Source: Roseivirga sp. UBA6052
Lineage (GTDB): Bacteria > Bacteroidota > Bacteroidia > Cytophagales > Cyclobacteriaceae
Length of the DNA stretch: 64,000 nucleotides
Direction of reading: 5' to 3'
Assembly: GCA_002427755.1 (NCBI GenBank)
Contig: DIYO01000001.1
Location: 806,001-870,000, forward strand
Shown: positions 9,555 to 18,581 of the stretch, one piece after another
Layout: the number at the start of each line of letters is the position of its first letter
How positions within the stretch are numbered: position 1 is the first letter of the stretch
Notes under the pieces: generated by a model
Seen by the model: the letters and a program-made list of their open reading frames with translations, nothing else
What the model was told of the DNA's origin: nothing
The model's database searches: none
Program-made: the position numbers and the translations under genes

Positions 9555-10475
9555 TTAAAGTAATCCGTTAGTTTTTCTAACAGCCTCAGCACTATTCGTT
9601 AGCTCCTCTTTCTCAGAATCGCTTAGATTAATTTCTACAATTTTTTCAACTCCATTTGCACCAATTAGTGCAGGCACACCAATACAAATATCATTAAGAC
9701 CATACTCACCCTCTAACAAGCAAGAAGCTGGGAACATCTTACCAGAATCCTCAGCTATAGCTTGAACCATAGCAGACACTGCAGCACCTGGAGCATACCA
9801 AGCAGAAGTTCCTAAAAGCTTAGTAAGAGTCGCGCCTCCTACCTTTGTAGCTTGTTTTACTTCTTCCATTCTAGCCTCATCAATAAATTCAGAAACCGGA
9901 ACACTATTTCTAGTCGCTAGTCTTGTCAATGGAATCATACCAGTATCACTGTGGCCACCGATAACCATACCATCAATATCAGAGATTGGTGCGTCTAATG
10001 CCTCAGCCAGTCTATACTTAAAACGAGCAGAATCCAAAGCACCACCCATACCAATAATTCTATTCTTCGGTAATCCTGTTGCTTGGTGGGTCAAGTATGT
10101 CATGGTATCCATTGGGTTAGAAACCACAATGATGATCACATCTGGAGATTCTTTAATTAGATTCTCAGCAACAGTTTTAACAATTCCTGCATTGGTACTA
10201 ATCAACTCCTCGCGTGTCATACCGGGTTTTCTTGGAATACCAGAGGTAATTACAGCTACATCGCTACCAGCAGTCTTTGAGTAATCGTTGGTTGCCCCTA
10301 CAATTTTAGTGTCGAAGCTATTCAATGATGCACACTGCATAAGGTCCATTGCCTTACCTTCAGCAAAACCTTCTTTAATATCTACTAGTACTACTTCTGA
10401 AGCGAAGTCTTTGATGGCAATATACTCTGCACAACTGGCGCCTACTGCACCTGCACCTACAACGGTTACTTTCAT
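9555..10475 (-). CDS. mdh: Malate dehydrogenase (NAD-dependent)
   Basis: A 306-aa enzyme of the LDH-like MDH group. It interconverts malate and oxaloacetate with NAD in the TCA cycle, in the cytosol. The Rossmann motif GAGAVG lies at 8-13. The dicarboxylate-binding arginines R82 and R88 sit in the mobile loop GIPRKPGMTREE, R151 is in DSARFKYR, and the catalytic H175 is in GGHSDTGM. An Arg rather than Gln at position 82 argues for malate over lactate. Length is normal. The gene stands alone, with a terminator on its 3' side. A poly-A stretch just upstream of the ATG complicates RBS recognition. Confidence 0.97.
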   Translation of the reverse strand: MKVTVVGAGAVGASCAEYIAIKDFASEVVLVDIKEGFAEGKAMDLMQCASLNSFDTKIVGATNDYSKTAGSDVAVITSGIPRKPGMTREELISTNAGIVKTVAENLIKESPDVIIIVVSNPMDTMTYLTHQATGLPKNRIIGMGGALDSARFKYRLAEALDAPISDIDGMVIGGHSDTGMIPLTRLATRNSVPVSEFIDEARMEEVKQATKVGGATLTKLLGTSAWYAPGAAVSAMVQAIAEDSGKMFPASCLLEGEYGLNDICIGVPALIGANGVEKIVEINLSDSEKEELTNSAEAVRKTNGLL

Positions 10476-10577
10476 TTTTTTGGTTTTATTGGTTTAACAA
10501 CGGCCGTAAAGTTAACAGCCAGACTTTGTTATAAAAACTGATTTATAACAGGTTAAAAAGAAATTTAGATAAGGTTT

Positions 10578-11894
10578 CTATTGACCCTTTTCTTTGAAGT
10601 ACAAAACACGTTTAGTTTGATCCGTCACCTTGAAAATATCACTAACCCTGAGACCGACTAAGGCCACAATTTCAGCATCGGATTCTAGAATCGGGATATT
10701 AGGTTTCCTGTGATTTGGCACCTTGGCATCAATTAGAAAATCACTCAACAATTTATGCTGCTTCATTCCCAACGGCCTGAATCTATCTCCTTGCCTCCAA
10801 TTCCTAAGCTTTAATGGGAAACTTAGTTTATCAAGATCAAGCATCAAATTTTCAGGCTTTCTATCTATATCAATTGGCGGCTTAAGCATCGAAATATCAT
10901 AGTTATGAAAATAGGGCTTCAGCAAATGCCATTCTTCGATGTTCACCGACAACTCGTTTTCTTCAATTGGTTCAATAAAAACAAATTGCCTGTCGATCCA
11001 AATCTCAAAGTTCTCACTGCTAAATTTTGGTCCAGATTGGTCTAGCGCAGCAATTATTGACTGGGCTTGATTGTAGTTGAATCCAAAAGGTTTAATCAGC
11101 TCAAATAATACAAGAGGACCCACATGATTTTCTCTGAGTTCATCAATACTCAATTGATGCGAAAGCCTTTTCTTCTGAAGAAGTGTTTGTCTTAGATGTT
11201 CAATGTGTTTACTGAACACCTCCTCTACTTCCTTATTCTTTCTAATATTTGAATCAGCAGTAGCTAAAAAGTTTGGATTTAGTGCTTCTAATTTTGGAAT
11301 CACTTCATGCCTTAAAAGGTTTCTCTTATAGTGTGCCTTTTGATTGCTACTGTCCTCTCTCCATGTAATGCCTTCAGAATTAGCGAAGTCTAATATTTCA
11401 GGTTTTGTAAAATGCAACAATGGCCTTACCAAATCTCCATTTCTGGTTTTCATTCCTGTAAGCCCAAAAATTGAAGTGCCTCGCACTTGGTTTAAGAGCA
11501 CCGTTTCTACATTATCATTCAAATGGTGGGCCGTCAACAAGAGATCCATTTTCTCTTGCGTCATAACCTCTTGAAACCACTGATATCTTAGCTCTCTTGC
11601 AGCCATTTGTGTAGAAATGCCCTTTTCACTTGCATATTCCTGTGTGGCAAAAAATTTGACAAACAAATCAACATTTAGATCTTTTGCCCTTTCTCTTATA
11701 AATGCTTCGTCTCGGTCCGATTCATCAGCTCTTAAATTAAAGTTGCAATGGGCTACAGAATAAGCATACCCAGTCTTTTCAATAAGGTGCCACAACACCA
11801 TTGAATCAACACCACCACTAATCGCAAGCAAAAGGCGGTCTTCCGTTGTGAATAAGGCATGTTTTTTGATCTGCTGTAAAAAGCTTTCGAGCAT
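10578..11894 (-). CDS. tilS: tRNA(Ile)-lysidine synthase
   Basis: A 438-aa N-type ATP pyrophosphatase that converts C34 of the CAU-anticodon tRNA-Ile to lysidine using ATP and lysine. The PP-loop motif SGGVDS lies at 26-31, followed by HCNFNLRADESDRDE, and the AHHLNDNVET block is typical of TilS. The C-terminal TilS domain (residues ~340-438, with LRNWRQGDRFRPLGM and SDFLIDAKVPNHRK) is present. The start ATG lies 4 nt after a TATTTTTG -7 box, so the mRNA is predicted to be leaderless. It is divergent from the OstA-like gene, with 45 bp between the starts. Confidence 0.97.
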   Translation of the reverse strand: MLESFLQQIKKHALFTTEDRLLLAISGGVDSMVLWHLIEKTGYAYSVAHCNFNLRADESDRDEAFIRERAKDLNVDLFVKFFATQEYASEKGISTQMAARELRYQWFQEVMTQEKMDLLLTAHHLNDNVETVLLNQVRGTSIFGLTGMKTRNGDLVRPLLHFTKPEILDFANSEGITWREDSSNQKAHYKRNLLRHEVIPKLEALNPNFLATADSNIRKNKEVEEVFSKHIEHLRQTLLQKKRLSHQLSIDELRENHVGPLVLFELIKPFGFNYNQAQSIIAALDQSGPKFSSENFEIWIDRQFVFIEPIEENELSVNIEEWHLLKPYFHNYDISMLKPPIDIDRKPENLMLDLDKLSFPLKLRNWRQGDRFRPLGMKQHKLLSDFLIDAKVPNHRKPNIPILESDAEIVALVGLRVSDIFKVTDQTKRVLYFKEKGQ

Positions 11895-11898
11895 AGGC

Positions 11899-11906
11899 CA
11901 AAAATA
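11899..11906 (-). promoter_or_regulatory. tilS -7 box TATTTTTG, 4 nt from ATG
   Basis: The complement of CAAAAATA at 11899-11906 reads TATTTTTG, followed by GCCT and then the tilS ATG. It matches the Bacteroidota -7 consensus TAnnTTTG. No clear TTTG is found about 20 bp upstream. Confidence 0.6.
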
Positions 11907-11917
11907 CTACAAATCGC

Positions 11918-11925
11918 TAATTTCG
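11918..11925 (+). promoter_or_regulatory. -7 box TAATTTCG for the OstA-like gene
   Basis: TAATTTCG matches TAnnTTYG and ends 14 nt before the ATG at 11940. It lies 11 bp from the divergent tilS box, so the two promoters share one short region. Confidence 0.5.
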
Positions 11926-11939
11926 CGTCTCTTATCTAC

Positions 11940-13445
11940 ATGAGGACTTTTTTTATATACATATTCTTGCTTTGCCTTCCACTTGTCACTATTGGACAAA
12001 CTACGGTTCGATTGAAGCGATCTGGTAAATTGACCTTGGAGGATATAGAAGGCAGAAAGATTCAGAAACTCATTGATAGTGTGTGGCTGGTTCAAGGCAC
12101 TACCAACATATATTGTGATTCTGCTTACCTAGATAAATTAAGTAACTCCGCTCAAGCTTTTGGAAAGGTTACCATCATAGACATGGAAGATCCACTCGAT
12201 ATCAAGAGTAATTATCTGGAATATGATGGCAACACAAGAATAGCATACCTAAGGAATAATGTGGTTATGAAAGATGATTCTACCACACTTTACACCGACA
12301 GTCTAGATTATTACAGAGATAATCAAGTGGCTAAATATTTCGGAGGTGGAAAGCTAGTCGATGCGACTAACGATCTTACAAGCCGTAGAGGTTTGTATAG
12401 CACAGCAACGAAAAAAGCTGAATTCTACGACTCCGTTTATTTGAAAAATGAAGAGTTCGATCTCTATACAGATCAGTTGATCTATGATACTAGAACCAGT
12501 GAAGCCATTACCAAAGGCGTCACAATCGGTATTACGGATGAAGCAGATTCACTAAAAACAGCCACCGGCCTTCTTTATAATAGGCAAACCAGATATGCTG
12601 AAATCTATTATGGCAGGATAATCAATCAAGACTTCTACATAGAAGCAGATACTATACAATCATTAGATAGTATTGCCACATACAAAGCCTATAAGAATAT
12701 TGAAATGATCTCTTCGGCAGATTCATTAACCATTTATGGAGATGAAGTCATTTACAATAAAGAATTAGAAACAGCTCTTGCATATGAAAATGCCTATTTC
12801 AAAAAGCTCATAGAAGGAGACTCACTTTTTATAAAGGGTGATACGCTATTCTCAGACCAAAGTAATCCTGAAAACAAATATTTAACGGTTTTCCACGATG
12901 TGGAGATGTTTAAGTCAGATATGCAGGGAATAGCAGATTCAGTTAGCTACAACTTTACTGATTCAACAATCAACATGTTTCAAAATCCTATTATTTGGGC
13001 ACAGGACTCTCAAATTAGTGCTGATTCAATTGATATCATTTTAGTAGAAAACAAAGTAAGAAAGATGGATCTAGCCGTACGTTCCTTCGTGATTTCAAGA
13101 GATTCATTAGAGCAGTTTAATCAAGTTTCGGGAAGGAATATGGAAGTATTCTTTAAAGAAGGTTACCTAGAACGAACTAATGTCAAAGGCAACGGTGAAA
13201 CGATTTACCATGTAATAGAAGATAATGGAGCGGTTACCATGAATAAATCTCTTTGTTCTGATATGGCTTTATACTTTTTAGACAATTCAATTACAGAAAT
13301 CCGGTTCTACACTGAAGTGGATGGTGCCTTAATTCCATCACCTGAAATACAGGCCACAGACAAGCGATTAAGGGGATTTAAATGGCAAATTGAACGGCAA
13401 CCCAAACTCCGGCAAGTAGCACTTCACCTGAGATACGATCGTTAA
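11940..13445 (+). CDS. OstA-like (LptA-fold) periplasmic LPS-transport protein
   Basis: A 501-aa protein with a signal peptide at 1-20 (ending V-T-I-G-Q). The body is a long series of beta-jellyroll repeats of OstA/LptA type: VWLVQGTTNIYCDSAYLDK, AYLRNNVVMKDDSTTLYTDSLDYYRD, VTIGITDEADSLKTATGLLYNR and others. This is the family called 'OstA-like protein' in Bacteroidota. It is thought to take the place of LptA in the periplasmic bridge that carries LPS to the outer membrane. That fits its position just before bamD. It is much longer than E. coli LptA (~185 aa), so it may span more of the periplasm or combine LptA-like and other roles. Confidence 0.85.
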   Translation: MRTFFIYIFLLCLPLVTIGQTTVRLKRSGKLTLEDIEGRKIQKLIDSVWLVQGTTNIYCDSAYLDKLSNSAQAFGKVTIIDMEDPLDIKSNYLEYDGNTRIAYLRNNVVMKDDSTTLYTDSLDYYRDNQVAKYFGGGKLVDATNDLTSRRGLYSTATKKAEFYDSVYLKNEEFDLYTDQLIYDTRTSEAITKGVTIGITDEADSLKTATGLLYNRQTRYAEIYYGRIINQDFYIEADTIQSLDSIATYKAYKNIEMISSADSLTIYGDEVIYNKELETALAYENAYFKKLIEGDSLFIKGDTLFSDQSNPENKYLTVFHDVEMFKSDMQGIADSVSYNFTDSTINMFQNPIIWAQDSQISADSIDIILVENKVRKMDLAVRSFVISRDSLEQFNQVSGRNMEVFFKEGYLERTNVKGNGETIYHVIEDNGAVTMNKSLCSDMALYFLDNSITEIRFYTEVDGALIPSPEIQATDKRLRGFKWQIERQPKLRQVALHLRYDR

Positions 13446-13501
13446 ATTCAGTTAATCACTCAATTTTAATCCGATAATAAAGTTTATTTGAAATGAGCAT
13501 T

Positions 13502-13544
13502 CAATCCATTGGATTGGAATTCTGAATTGATAGCAGTAATTTCG
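13502..13544 (+). promoter_or_regulatory. bamD promoter with 15-bp palindrome over the -33 region
   Basis: The -7 box TAATTTCG (13537-13544) lies 20 nt after ATTG (13513-13516), a good match to TTTG-N19-21-TAnnTTYG. CAATCCA-T-TGGATTG (13502-13516) is a perfect palindrome whose right arm contains the -33 element, so a bound regulator would compete with RNA polymerase. The start codon is 7 nt downstream of the -7 box. Confidence 0.5.
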
Positions 13545-13551
13545 CACGCTT

Positions 13552-14382
13552 ATGAAAAAAGGCCTCCTTTCTGTACTAACAATCATTATGCTGGTAGCCG
13601 CCTCTTCTTGTAAAACAAGAATGGGTAAGCTAGAACGCTCTACGGATTATAATGATTTATATAACGGTGCAATTGCCTTTTACGAAAGAGGTCAATATGG
13701 TAGAGCTAAGATTCTTTTTGAAAGGATTTCACCATACTACAGAGGAACTGACCAAGCAGAACGAATCCGATATTATTGGGCTTATTCTGAATACTATCAA
13801 GGACTTTATCAACTGGCAGCATATCAGTTTAAAGAGTTCTACCAAACTTATGGTAGAAGCCCCTATGCACAGGAAGCCCAGTTTATGGAAGCATATTCCC
13901 TTTACAGAAGCTCTCCAGGTGAAGAACTTGAGCAAAAGAGCTCTGAGGAAGCTGTATTGGCCATGCAAAACTTCTTGAACAGATATCCGGCATCAAAGTA
14001 CTATCAACAAGCAAACGACATTATCAACGAGCTTCAGGTTAGATTCGAAACGAAAGCCTATAACACTGCTAAGCTCTATTATAAACTAAGTACCGGTTTA
14101 TCTTTTAGAAACTATTTAGAAGCGGCACTGGTTACTTTTGAGGCTTTCAAAGAAGATTATCCTGATTCTAAGTACAATGAAGAACTTTTGTACCTAAGTA
14201 TTGAAACCAGCTATAAACTGGCCAATAACAGTATAAATTCTAAGAAAGAAGAGAGATTCGGAAAGACCTTATCTTTGTATAGAGAATTTAAGATTAAATA
14301 CCCTGCGAGTGTTTATCTAAATGAAATTGAAGACTTCTTTGAGAGGTCGAATAAAGCACTAGAAATTTTAAAAACAGAATAA
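13552..14382 (+). CDS. bamD: Outer membrane protein assembly factor BamD (lipoprotein)
   Basis: A 276-aa TPR lipoprotein. The lipobox is AASSC with the acylated Cys at position 20. TPR-like helical repeats follow, including YNGAIAFYERGQYGRAKILFERI, YYWAYSEYYQGLYQLAAYQFKEF and the family signature SPYAQEAQFMEAYSLY. It is anchored to the inner leaflet of the outer membrane, where it works with BamA to insert beta-barrels. The full gene order bamD-rpoZ-coaBC-porD-recN is conserved in Bacteroidota. Length is normal. Confidence 0.95.
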   Translation: MKKGLLSVLTIIMLVAASSCKTRMGKLERSTDYNDLYNGAIAFYERGQYGRAKILFERISPYYRGTDQAERIRYYWAYSEYYQGLYQLAAYQFKEFYQTYGRSPYAQEAQFMEAYSLYRSSPGEELEQKSSEEAVLAMQNFLNRYPASKYYQQANDIINELQVRFETKAYNTAKLYYKLSTGLSFRNYLEAALVTFEAFKEDYPDSKYNEELLYLSIETSYKLANNSINSKKEERFGKTLSLYREFKIKYPASVYLNEIEDFFERSNKALEILKTE

Positions 14383-14384
14383 TT

Positions 14385-14711
14385 ATGGCAGCAAGTCCAT
14401 CAATCATTACTAGAGATACTGATAAAATCGCTGAACCTACCGGTAATATTTACCAGTCGGTTGCTATTATCTCTAAAAGAGCAAAGCAAATCGCTAAAAA
14501 CATGAAGGAAGAGCTTAATGGAAAATTGGCTGAATTTGCTTCAACTGTAGACAACCTAGAAGAGATCTTTGAGAACAGAGAGCAAATAGAAATCTCTAAG
14601 TTCTACGAAAGAATGCCTAAGCCTACGGCAATGGCAGTTGAAGAGTTCTTAAACGGTGAAATCTACGCAAGAGTAAGAGAAGCTGAAGAAGCAGAAAACG
14701 CTGAGCAATAA
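14385..14711 (+). CDS. rpoZ: DNA-directed RNA polymerase omega subunit (RpoZ/Rpb6 type)
   Basis: Encodes 108 aa. It starts 2 nt after the bamD stop and carries the omega/Rpb6 core NIYQSVAIISKRAKQIAKNMKEEL followed by an acidic tail rich in Glu. It promotes assembly and stability of RNA polymerase. The Bacteroidota version is divergent from the proteobacterial one, and its identity rests on this core plus the fixed position between bamD and coaBC. No sign of truncation. Confidence 0.9.
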   Translation: MAASPSIITRDTDKIAEPTGNIYQSVAIISKRAKQIAKNMKEELNGKLAEFASTVDNLEEIFENREQIEISKFYERMPKPTAMAVEEFLNGEIYARVREAEEAENAEQ

Positions 14712-14717
14712 GCTTTC

Positions 14718-15917
14718 ATGCTGAAAGGAAAGAAAATACTAGTCGGGGTTACCGGCAGCATAGCAGCCTACAAGGCTGCTTTTTTGGTTCGGCTTTTGGT
14801 AAAAGCCGAAGCCGAGGTCAAAGTAATTTTGACCGATGCTGCCAAAGATTTCGTGACCCCACTTACACTCTCTACCCTTTCTAAAAACCCAGTTCTATCC
14901 TCTTTTACTTCGGGAGAGAATGGAGAATGGAATAATCATGTAGATCTTGGTCTTTGGGCCGATGCTTTGTTAATAGCACCTGCCAGCGCAAATACCATAG
15001 CTAAAATGGCCAATGGAGGTTGTGACAATCTTCTTTTAGCCACATACCTTTCTGCAAGATGCCCCGTGTTCTTTGCACCTGCCATGGATTTGGACATGTA
15101 CCAACATCCTTCGGTTAAAGACAATATCAAGAGATTAGAGTCATTCGGAAATCACCTAATAGAGGCAAGAGATGGTGAATTAGCAAGCGGATTATCTGGC
15201 CAAGGAAGAATGGCTGAGCCTGAAGAGTTAGTCGAGATTCTTGAAAATCATTTCGGAGGGAATGATGACCTAACTAAAAAAAAAGTCCTAATCACAGCAG
15301 GCCCAACTTATGAGGCGATTGACCCAGTAAGATTTATTGGCAATCACTCTAGTGGCAAAATGGGCTTTTCAATTGCTCTGGAAGCTGCCAACCGAGGTGC
15401 AGAAGTAACTTTGGTGTCAGGACCCACACACCTTTCAATTGCTCATCCGAACATCAAAAGAATAGACGTCAAATCTGGAGCTGAAATGTACCAAAAAGCT
15501 CTTGAACTCTATCCTAATGCTGATATCAATATTTTCTCGGCAGCTGTTGCAGACTATGCTCCTATTTCAACTGCAGATCAAAAAATAAAAAAGGCTTCTG
15601 GTGATAACATGCATATCGAATTAGCAGAAACGATTGATATTGCTAAGACCTTAGGTGCACAAAAGCAAACCCATCAATTGAATGTCGGTTTCGCTCTTGA
15701 AACACACGATGAACAGAATAATGCTCAAAAGAAAATCACCTCTAAAAATTTCGATTTAATCGTCTTGAACTCTCTCCAAGATAAAGGAGCGGGCTTTGGT
15801 CACGACACCAATAAGATTTCTATCATTGATAAAGCCAATAATATTACCCACTTTGAGTTAAAGTCTAAGACAGAAGTTGCCAAAGACATCATAGATGCGA
15901 TTGTTGAAAAGCTTTAG
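14718..15917 (+). CDS. coaBC: Bifunctional phosphopantothenoylcysteine decarboxylase / phosphopantothenate-cysteine ligase
   Basis: A 399-aa enzyme catalysing two steps of coenzyme A synthesis in the cytosol. The N-terminal CoaC flavoprotein domain (1-~180) shows GVTGSIAAYKAA, the IAPASANTIAKMANG segment and the PAMDLDM motif. The C-terminal CoaB domain (~190-399) shows ITAGPTYEAIDPVRFIGNHS and the AAVADY motif. Domain order and length are standard. It starts 6 nt after rpoZ, and its 3' end overlaps the next gene by 23 bp. Confidence 0.97.
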   Translation: MLKGKKILVGVTGSIAAYKAAFLVRLLVKAEAEVKVILTDAAKDFVTPLTLSTLSKNPVLSSFTSGENGEWNNHVDLGLWADALLIAPASANTIAKMANGGCDNLLLATYLSARCPVFFAPAMDLDMYQHPSVKDNIKRLESFGNHLIEARDGELASGLSGQGRMAEPEELVEILENHFGGNDDLTKKKVLITAGPTYEAIDPVRFIGNHSSGKMGFSIALEAANRGAEVTLVSGPTHLSIAHPNIKRIDVKSGAEMYQKALELYPNADINIFSAAVADYAPISTADQKIKKASGDNMHIELAETIDIAKTLGAQKQTHQLNVGFALETHDEQNNAQKKITSKNFDLIVLNSLQDKGAGFGHDTNKISIIDKANNITHFELKSKTEVAKDIIDAIVEKL

Positions 15918-16803
15918 TATATTTTTTATTCTCCTATTACTTTCTGGATCCCTAAAAGCTCAGGAACTCAATTTCACTGTTAATATTAATGCAGACGTTG
16001 TGCAAACAACGGAGCGTGGCATTTTCGATGAGATGAAAGTGACATTCGAGCGCTTTCTTAACGACACGAAATGGACGCAAGATCGGTTCAAACAAGATGA
16101 GAGAATTAAAGGGTCACTCTTGCTCACCATTCAAGATCAACCTTCAATAGGCAGGTTTACGGCCAATGCCCAGATACAAGTCATAAGACCCGTTTACGGC
16201 AGTACTTATGAAACCCTACTGTTAAACTTCGCAGATCGAGATTGGGATTTTCAGTATACACCATCACAGCCTATCATATTCAACGAAAACAACTTCACTT
16301 CTAATTTAAGCTCTCTCCTAGCCTTTTATGCCTATGTGGCTTTGGGACTAGATTATGATTCATTCAGTGTTATGGGTGGCGAAGACCACTATGAAACCGC
16401 ACTAAATATTGTAAATAATGCTCAAAATTCAGGACGCACAGGCTGGGGTCAGTTTCAAAGCAGAAGAAACCGCTATTGGTTAATTGAGAACCTAAAGATT
16501 AACAATCAATATCAACCGATAAGGGAAGCAATTTATGATTACCACCGTTATGGATTGGATGTTTTTCAAGAGACACCTGACGAGAGCCGAGAGGTCTTCT
16601 TCGAGACAATCAAAGCATTGCAAAAGATTAATCGAATCATTCCCAATTCAATACTCATTATCGCTTTCCTAGATGCCAAGAGTGATGAGATTACGAATGT
16701 ATTCTCCAAAGGAGATATGAATCTGAGAAGAGAAGTTTATAACGAGCTCTTAAAGCTAGATCCTACACGTAGATCTAAATACCAAAAAATCGTCCAGAAT
16801 TAG
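15895..16803 (+). CDS. DUF4835 family protein, PorD-like (type IX secretion-associated)
   Basis: A 302-aa protein with a signal peptide ending near A-Q-E (residues 1-23). The sequence LNFTVNINADVVQTTERGIFDEM and the 'FLNDTKWTQDRF' block are hallmarks of DUF4835, the family that includes PorD of the Bacteroidota type IX secretion system. The position between coaBC and recN is the conserved one. The molecular role of PorD is poorly known. It starts 23 bp inside coaBC, so translation is probably coupled. Confidence 0.85.
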   Translation: MRLLKSFSIFFILLLLSGSLKAQELNFTVNINADVVQTTERGIFDEMKVTFERFLNDTKWTQDRFKQDERIKGSLLLTIQDQPSIGRFTANAQIQVIRPVYGSTYETLLLNFADRDWDFQYTPSQPIIFNENNFTSNLSSLLAFYAYVALGLDYDSFSVMGGEDHYETALNIVNNAQNSGRTGWGQFQSRRNRYWLIENLKINNQYQPIREAIYDYHRYGLDVFQETPDESREVFFETIKALQKINRIIPNSILIIAFLDAKSDEITNVFSKGDMNLRREVYNELLKLDPTRRSKYQKIVQN

Positions 16804-16804
16804 T

Positions 16805-16836
16805 ATTGCACTAGCTCTTGCTTATTGATACTTTTG
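16805..16836 (+). promoter_or_regulatory. recN promoter, -33 ATTG and -7 TACTTTTG, 3 nt from ATG
   Basis: ATTG (16805-16808), a 20-nt spacer and TACTTTTG (16829-16836) are followed by TTC and then the ATG at 16840. This gives recN its own promoter inside the operon and predicts a leaderless transcript. Confidence 0.6.
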
Positions 16837-16839
16837 TTC

Positions 16840-18495
16840 ATGCTTCAGCGCCTGTCTATAGAAAACTATGCCCTTATCAAATCTCTAGAAATTGAGCCTC
16901 ACCAAGGACTGAATATCATTACGGGAGAAACTGGTGCTGGAAAGTCGATAATGCTCGGTGCATTAGGCCTTCTGCTTGGGAATAGAGCTGACACCAAAGT
17001 ACTACTCGAAGAAGACAGAAAGTGCATTATTGAAGCAGAATTCGACATTTCTTCCTATACCCTCTCTAATCTTTTCGAACAACATGAAATGGAATATGAA
17101 GAGATATGCGTGATAAGACGGGAGATCAATTCCAAGGGAAAGTCAAGGGCTTTTGTAAATGACGGCTTAACCAATCTGGAGTTTTTAAAACAGCTTGGTC
17201 TTCATCTTATGGATGTGCACAGCCAACATGAGACCTTGAGATTGGGTAACAGAGACTATCAGCTGGAGATCATCGATATTGTAGCAGGTACACATTCTGA
17301 TCATTTGGAATATCAGAAAGCCTATAAAAACTATAAAGACAAGAGCGCCATACTTGAAAGCTTGAAGCAAGAAGGAGCCGAATTGCAAAAAGAGGCCGAT
17401 TATCACCAGTTCCTTTTTAAGGAGCTTGATGAAGCTGCTCTACAGTCGGATGAACAGGAAGCATTAGAGAACGAGCAGAGCAAGCTAGAGCATGCAGAGG
17501 TGATTAAAATGAGGCTTCATGAATCTCTTCAACTTTCTGATCAGGCAGATTTTAACCTATTGAGTCAACTTCAAGATCTAAAGGGTCTTTTAAATCAAAT
17601 TACTAGTTACGGAAACAGCTATCAACTACTAAAAGAAAGAATTGAAAGCGTTCAAATTGAGCTGAAAGATATTGTTGCTGAAATTGAAGATGAAGAGAGT
17701 AAGGTTGTCTTTGATCCTCAACGAGCTGAAGAGGTGCAAGACAGACTAAGTCTAATTTATAAGCTTCAAACTAAGCATCAGGTAGCATCCATTGAAGAAC
17801 TTCAAAATATACTTGAGGAATTAAGTGATAAGGTGCTAAGAGTTGAAAACCTAGATGAAGCAATAGAAGAAGCTGAAAAGGTGATGAAAGCGGCTGAAGC
17901 GAAAGCCATGTCTTTAGCCGAATCACTTTCAGAAAAACGCATGGCTGTTTTTACTCAATTTTCTGAAAGCATACTGCAATCTTTAGACAGTCTTGGCATG
18001 CCAAATGCTGCTGTTGAAGTAGAAAGAACCGTTGCAGAATTAGGTAAAAATGGCATTGATCAAATTGAAATCAAATTCTCTGCTAATAAGGGCGTGCAAG
18101 CTCAGCCATTAAAGCAAGCGGCATCCGGAGGTGAATTCTCGAGGTTGATGTTTGCAGTGAAATACCTCTTAGCCGACAAAACTTCTCTACCAACAATCGT
18201 ATTCGATGAAATAGATACTGGCATCTCTGGAGAAATAGCAATTAAGATGTCAGCAATGATGGTAGAAATGGCTAAAAAGCATCAGGTGATTACCATCACA
18301 CACTTACCACAAATAGCAGCCAAAGGTCAGCAACACTATTTCGTCTATAAAGACGAAAGTGACACTCAGACTACCTCGAGGATTAAACCACTTTCAAAAG
18401 AAGAAAGACTACAAGAAATTGCTGAGATGATTGGCGGTAAAAGCGCTTCAGATACTGCATTTCAGTCTGCTCGTGAGTTGATGCAGGCAAATTAG
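16840..18495 (+). CDS. recN: DNA repair protein RecN
   Basis: A 551-aa SMC-like ATPase acting in recombinational repair of double-strand breaks. Walker A GETGAGKS lies at 29-36. The central coiled coil (~150-370) is rich in Glu, Lys and Leu. The C-terminal ABC half has the signature ASGGEFSRLMFAVKYL, Walker B TIVFDEIDTGISGE and THLPQIAAKGQQHY. I chose the ATG at 16840. A frame extending to a TTG at 16825 would place that start inside the -7 box, and MLQRLSIENYALI is the standard RecN N-terminus. Confidence 0.96.
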   Translation: MLQRLSIENYALIKSLEIEPHQGLNIITGETGAGKSIMLGALGLLLGNRADTKVLLEEDRKCIIEAEFDISSYTLSNLFEQHEMEYEEICVIRREINSKGKSRAFVNDGLTNLEFLKQLGLHLMDVHSQHETLRLGNRDYQLEIIDIVAGTHSDHLEYQKAYKNYKDKSAILESLKQEGAELQKEADYHQFLFKELDEAALQSDEQEALENEQSKLEHAEVIKMRLHESLQLSDQADFNLLSQLQDLKGLLNQITSYGNSYQLLKERIESVQIELKDIVAEIEDEESKVVFDPQRAEEVQDRLSLIYKLQTKHQVASIEELQNILEELSDKVLRVENLDEAIEEAEKVMKAAEAKAMSLAESLSEKRMAVFTQFSESILQSLDSLGMPNAAVEVERTVAELGKNGIDQIEIKFSANKGVQAQPLKQAASGGEFSRLMFAVKYLLADKTSLPTIVFDEIDTGISGEIAIKMSAMMVEMAKKHQVITITHLPQIAAKGQQHYFVYKDESDTQTTSRIKPLSKEERLQEIAEMIGGKSASDTAFQSARELMQAN

Positions 18496-18552
18496 AAGTA
18501 GACAATCTGAGACGGTTTTGTTCTTAGTTGACTGTTTTTATTTTTGAATCTC

Positions 18553-18560
18553 TATTTTTG
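18553..18560 (+). promoter_or_regulatory. fabI -7 box TATTTTTG
   Basis: TATTTTTG ends 21 nt before the fabI ATG. A TTG at 18528-18530 lies 22 nt upstream and is a possible -33 element. Confidence 0.5.
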
Positions 18561-18581
18561 CCCCACTAAAAGATCAAACAG

